Source of the DNA: Ignavibacteriota bacterium
GTDB lineage: Bacteria; Bacteroidota; Ignavibacteria; UBA10030
Length of the DNA stretch: 42,844 bases
Assembly: GCA_003142475.1 (NCBI GenBank)
Contig: PLMK01000039.1
Coordinates: 6,351-49,194 of the forward strand
Direction: 5' to 3'
Both the position numbers and the translations under genes were made by a program. Positions 41,228-42,844 of the stretch are shown piece after piece. Within the stretch, counting starts at the first letter, position 1, and each line of letters starts with the position of its first letter. Under the pieces are notes generated by a model. It worked only from the letters and a program-made list of their open reading frames with translations. It searched no databases and was not told the DNA's origin.

Positions 41228-42670
41228 TTACACTGCTCTGAATTTTTCCACGGCGCGGCGCAAACGCCGAACGACTGTTTCTTTCCCAAGCAGTTCGATC
41301 ATTTCAAATAATCCGGGACCGATAGTTCTTCCTGAAAGCGCCAGCCGTGTAGGATGGATAAGTTTCGTTGGCTTGATCTGAAGCTCTTCGGCTAATTGTC
41401 GTAAAGCTGCTTCGATGGAAGTATGGGAAAATTCCAAAAGCGCTTCAAAACGATCAGCGAGCAATTTTAATTGACTATGTGTTTCCGGCTCAAAATATTT
41501 CCTCATTTCTGCTTCTTCGATAAATTCAGGATCGCGAAAGAAATATCCGCTCATCTCAATAAAATCGTTCGGAAAACTCAGCCGCTCTTTCAATAATCCA
41601 ATTACCTTGAGAAAGTAACTTTCATCCGATATAGCAAATTGAAAATGCGGTTTGATGAGCTGTGCAAGTTCTTCGTTCGATTTAAGTTTGATATGCTGCT
41701 GATTGAGCCATTTCAATTTTTCGATATTAAAAACAGCACCGGATTTACCGACACGATCCAAAGTGAATTCTTGTACAAGCTGTTCCATAAAGAATATTTC
41801 CCGCTCGTCGCCTGGATTCCAGCCAAGGAATGCAATAAAATTCACAATCGCTTCCTTGAGATACCCCTTAGCGCGATAATCTTCTACCGCCACATCTCCT
41901 TGCCGCTTGCTGAGTTTAGATTTATCGGGATTCAATAATAATGGAAGATGCGCGAGCATCGGTACTTGCCATCTGAAATAGTTATAGAGCAAAATATGTT
42001 TTGGAACGCTCGACAGCCACTCTTCACCGCGAATAACATGCGTAATTCCCATCAGATGATCATCGACAACAACCGCTAGATGATATGTAGGGAATCCATC
42101 CGACTTGATAAGCACTTGATCGTCTATCATCTTATGAGAAATGGTCACCTTACCACGAATAACATCATCAAATGATAATTCACCTTCGAGCGGTATTTTC
42201 ATTCGGATAACACACTGCTCGCCCGCGGCAATTCGGCGTTCCGCTTCTTCGCGAGACACATTTCGGCAAAGGCGGTCATACGAAGTAGAAAGTTTCGCAG
42301 TTAATTGTTTCTGACGAACTTCCTGCAAGCGCTCGGATGTGCAAAAACAATAGTATGCTTTATCCTTGCTGATAAGTTCTTGAGCATACTTGCGGTACAA
42401 TTCTAAACGTTGAGATTGCACATACGGACCATAACCGCCATCACGGTCTAGTCCTTCGTCATAATCGACTCCAGCCCATTTTAATGTTTTAATCACATTT
42501 TCAACCGCACCTTCTACTTTGCGCGACTGATCAGTATCTTCAATGCGAAGAATGAATTTACCGCCAAAGTGTTTCGCAAATAGATAATTATAAAGTGCTG
42601 TGCGCAACCCGCCTATGTGTAAATACCCTGTAGGGCTTGGTGCAAAACGAACACGAACTTGATTTTCCAT
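41228..42670 (-). CDS. gltX: Glutamyl-tRNA synthetase
   Basis: GluRS charges tRNA-Glu. ATG at 42670 gives 480 residues beginning MENQVRVRFAPSPTGYLHIGGLRTALYNYLFAK, the class I HIGH region. The KMSKS loop is SKLSKRQGDVAVEDY. The middle has IRGEEWLSSVPKHILLYNYF, and the C-terminal anticodon-binding domain is complete (LSGRTIGPGLFEMIELLGKETVVRRL). A cysteine pair in the CP region (YYCFCTSERL) may be part of a zinc site. A TTG at 42694 would add eight residues inside the upstream terminator and is not used. Confidence 0.96.
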   Translation of the reverse strand: MENQVRVRFAPSPTGYLHIGGLRTALYNYLFAKHFGGKFILRIEDTDQSRKVEGAVENVIKTLKWAGVDYDEGLDRDGGYGPYVQSQRLELYRKYAQELISKDKAYYCFCTSERLQEVRQKQLTAKLSTSYDRLCRNVSREEAERRIAAGEQCVIRMKIPLEGELSFDDVIRGKVTISHKMIDDQVLIKSDGFPTYHLAVVVDDHLMGITHVIRGEEWLSSVPKHILLYNYFRWQVPMLAHLPLLLNPDKSKLSKRQGDVAVEDYRAKGYLKEAIVNFIAFLGWNPGDEREIFFMEQLVQEFTLDRVGKSGAVFNIEKLKWLNQQHIKLKSNEELAQLIKPHFQFAISDESYFLKVIGLLKERLSFPNDFIEMSGYFFRDPEFIEEAEMRKYFEPETHSQLKLLADRFEALLEFSHTSIEAALRQLAEELQIKPTKLIHPTRLALSGRTIGPGLFEMIELLGKETVVRRLRRAVEKFRAV

Positions 42671-42692
42671 TCTTAATAACCTGTTCTTATAC

Positions 42693-42723
42693 AAAAAAAG
42701 CGTCCCGAAGATACGAGACGCTT
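42693..42723 (-). terminator. Intrinsic terminator between tRNA-Ser and gltX
   Basis: On the minus strand AAGCGTC and GACGCTT form a 7-bp stem, extended by CG/CG after one mismatch, followed by seven Ts. It should end the tRNA-Ser transcript. The T-run ends only about 20 bases before the gltX ATG, so a gltX promoter must overlap this area or be read through it. Confidence 0.75.
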
Positions 42724-42784
42724 ATCCATCTTTCAGGACTTGCCTGTAAAGCTCTATTCCACATTTTTATAGAATACAGTTTAG

Positions 42785-42844
42785 CGGAGAGAGAGGGATT
42801 CGAACCCTCGGTACCCTTGCGGGTACACGTCCTTAGCAGGGACG
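42785..42844 (-). tRNA. tRNA-Ser (anticodon GCT), 5' part outside the window
   Basis: The 3' 60 bases are visible: anticodon arm with GCT (CTGCTAA loop), long variable arm (GTGTACCCGCAAGGGTACC), T-arm GGTTCGAATCC, acceptor strand TCTCTCC and discriminator G73. The long variable arm and GCT identify serine. CCA is not encoded. Confidence 0.93.

Overview
Taxon and style. The window looks like the chromosome of a Gram-negative FCB-group bacterium, most likely in or near Ignavibacteria/Chlorobiota. The evidence is: a secreted protein ending in a type IX secretion (T9SS)-type sorting domain with an NPFNPST core (24164-26371); an F-type ATP synthase cluster that lacks atpD and atpC; the order rpsP-khpA-rimM-trmD-(rplS) behind ffh; and promoters with TTGAC-like -35 and TATAAT-like -10 boxes rather than the Bacteroidia TTTG/TAnnTTTG type. 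Nearly every gene is on the minus strand. Only the zinc-ribbon gene and rpsU (12237-12880) are on plus. TTG and GTG starts are frequent. Many genes have recognisable Shine-Dalgarno (SD) sequences.

Layout, left to right (minus-strand transcription runs right to left). 1-3760: translation/secretion operon ffh > rpsP > khpA > rimM > trmD > rplS, with a promoter before ffh. 3842-5131: a GspE/PilB-type ATPase with an altered His box. 5246-12045: M23 peptidase > bactofilin > atpZ > atpI-like > atpB-E-F-H-A-G, apparently one long operon from a promoter at about 12.1 kb. Divergent from it is a zinc-ribbon gene plus rpsU with an extreme SD and a TTG start. 12995-15334: small lipoprotein, aldo/keto reductase, short hypothetical protein, thioredoxin-like protein. 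15435-15951: tRNA-Leu, tRNA-Cys, tRNA-Gly. 16055-20168: CYTH protein, greA, and a tgt > yajC > ribBA operon with a terminator-like hairpin in the tgt leader. 20219-23351: secreted GH13 and GH5 glycosidases. 23448-26371: an orphan HEPN-like protein and a large secreted repeat protein. 26568-39336: asnS > ABC transporter pair > nuoJKLM > NhaD-type antiporter > nuoN > nnr. 39365-42670: folB > folK > deoxynucleoside kinase > membrane protein, with gltX beyond folB. The right edge holds the 3' part of tRNA-Ser.

How it fits together. Most of the window is core biology: ribosome biogenesis, membrane targeting, proton-driven ATP synthesis, the membrane arm of complex I, and cofactor synthesis (riboflavin, folate, queuosine). 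The ion-transport region is distinctive: an antiporter of the NhaD/CitMHS class sits between nuoM and nuoN, and a NatAB-like ABC pair lies just upstream of nuoJ. The accessory part is 20-26.4 kb, with carbohydrate enzymes, a HEPN-like protein and a T9SS substrate whose beta-propeller appears to be inserted into an ASH-like domain.

I found no CRISPR array, phage, intact insertion sequence or known defence system. No gene-free stretch exceeds 300 bases. The most unusual items are: the rpsU translation signal; the tgt leader; the near-duplicate promoters at 20.15 and 23.33 kb; the split ASH/propeller protein; the His-box-less GspE homologue; the ABC ATPase with a C-terminal membrane hairpin; and the antiporter inside the nuo cluster. 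All functional calls come from reading motifs by eye; no database search was run.
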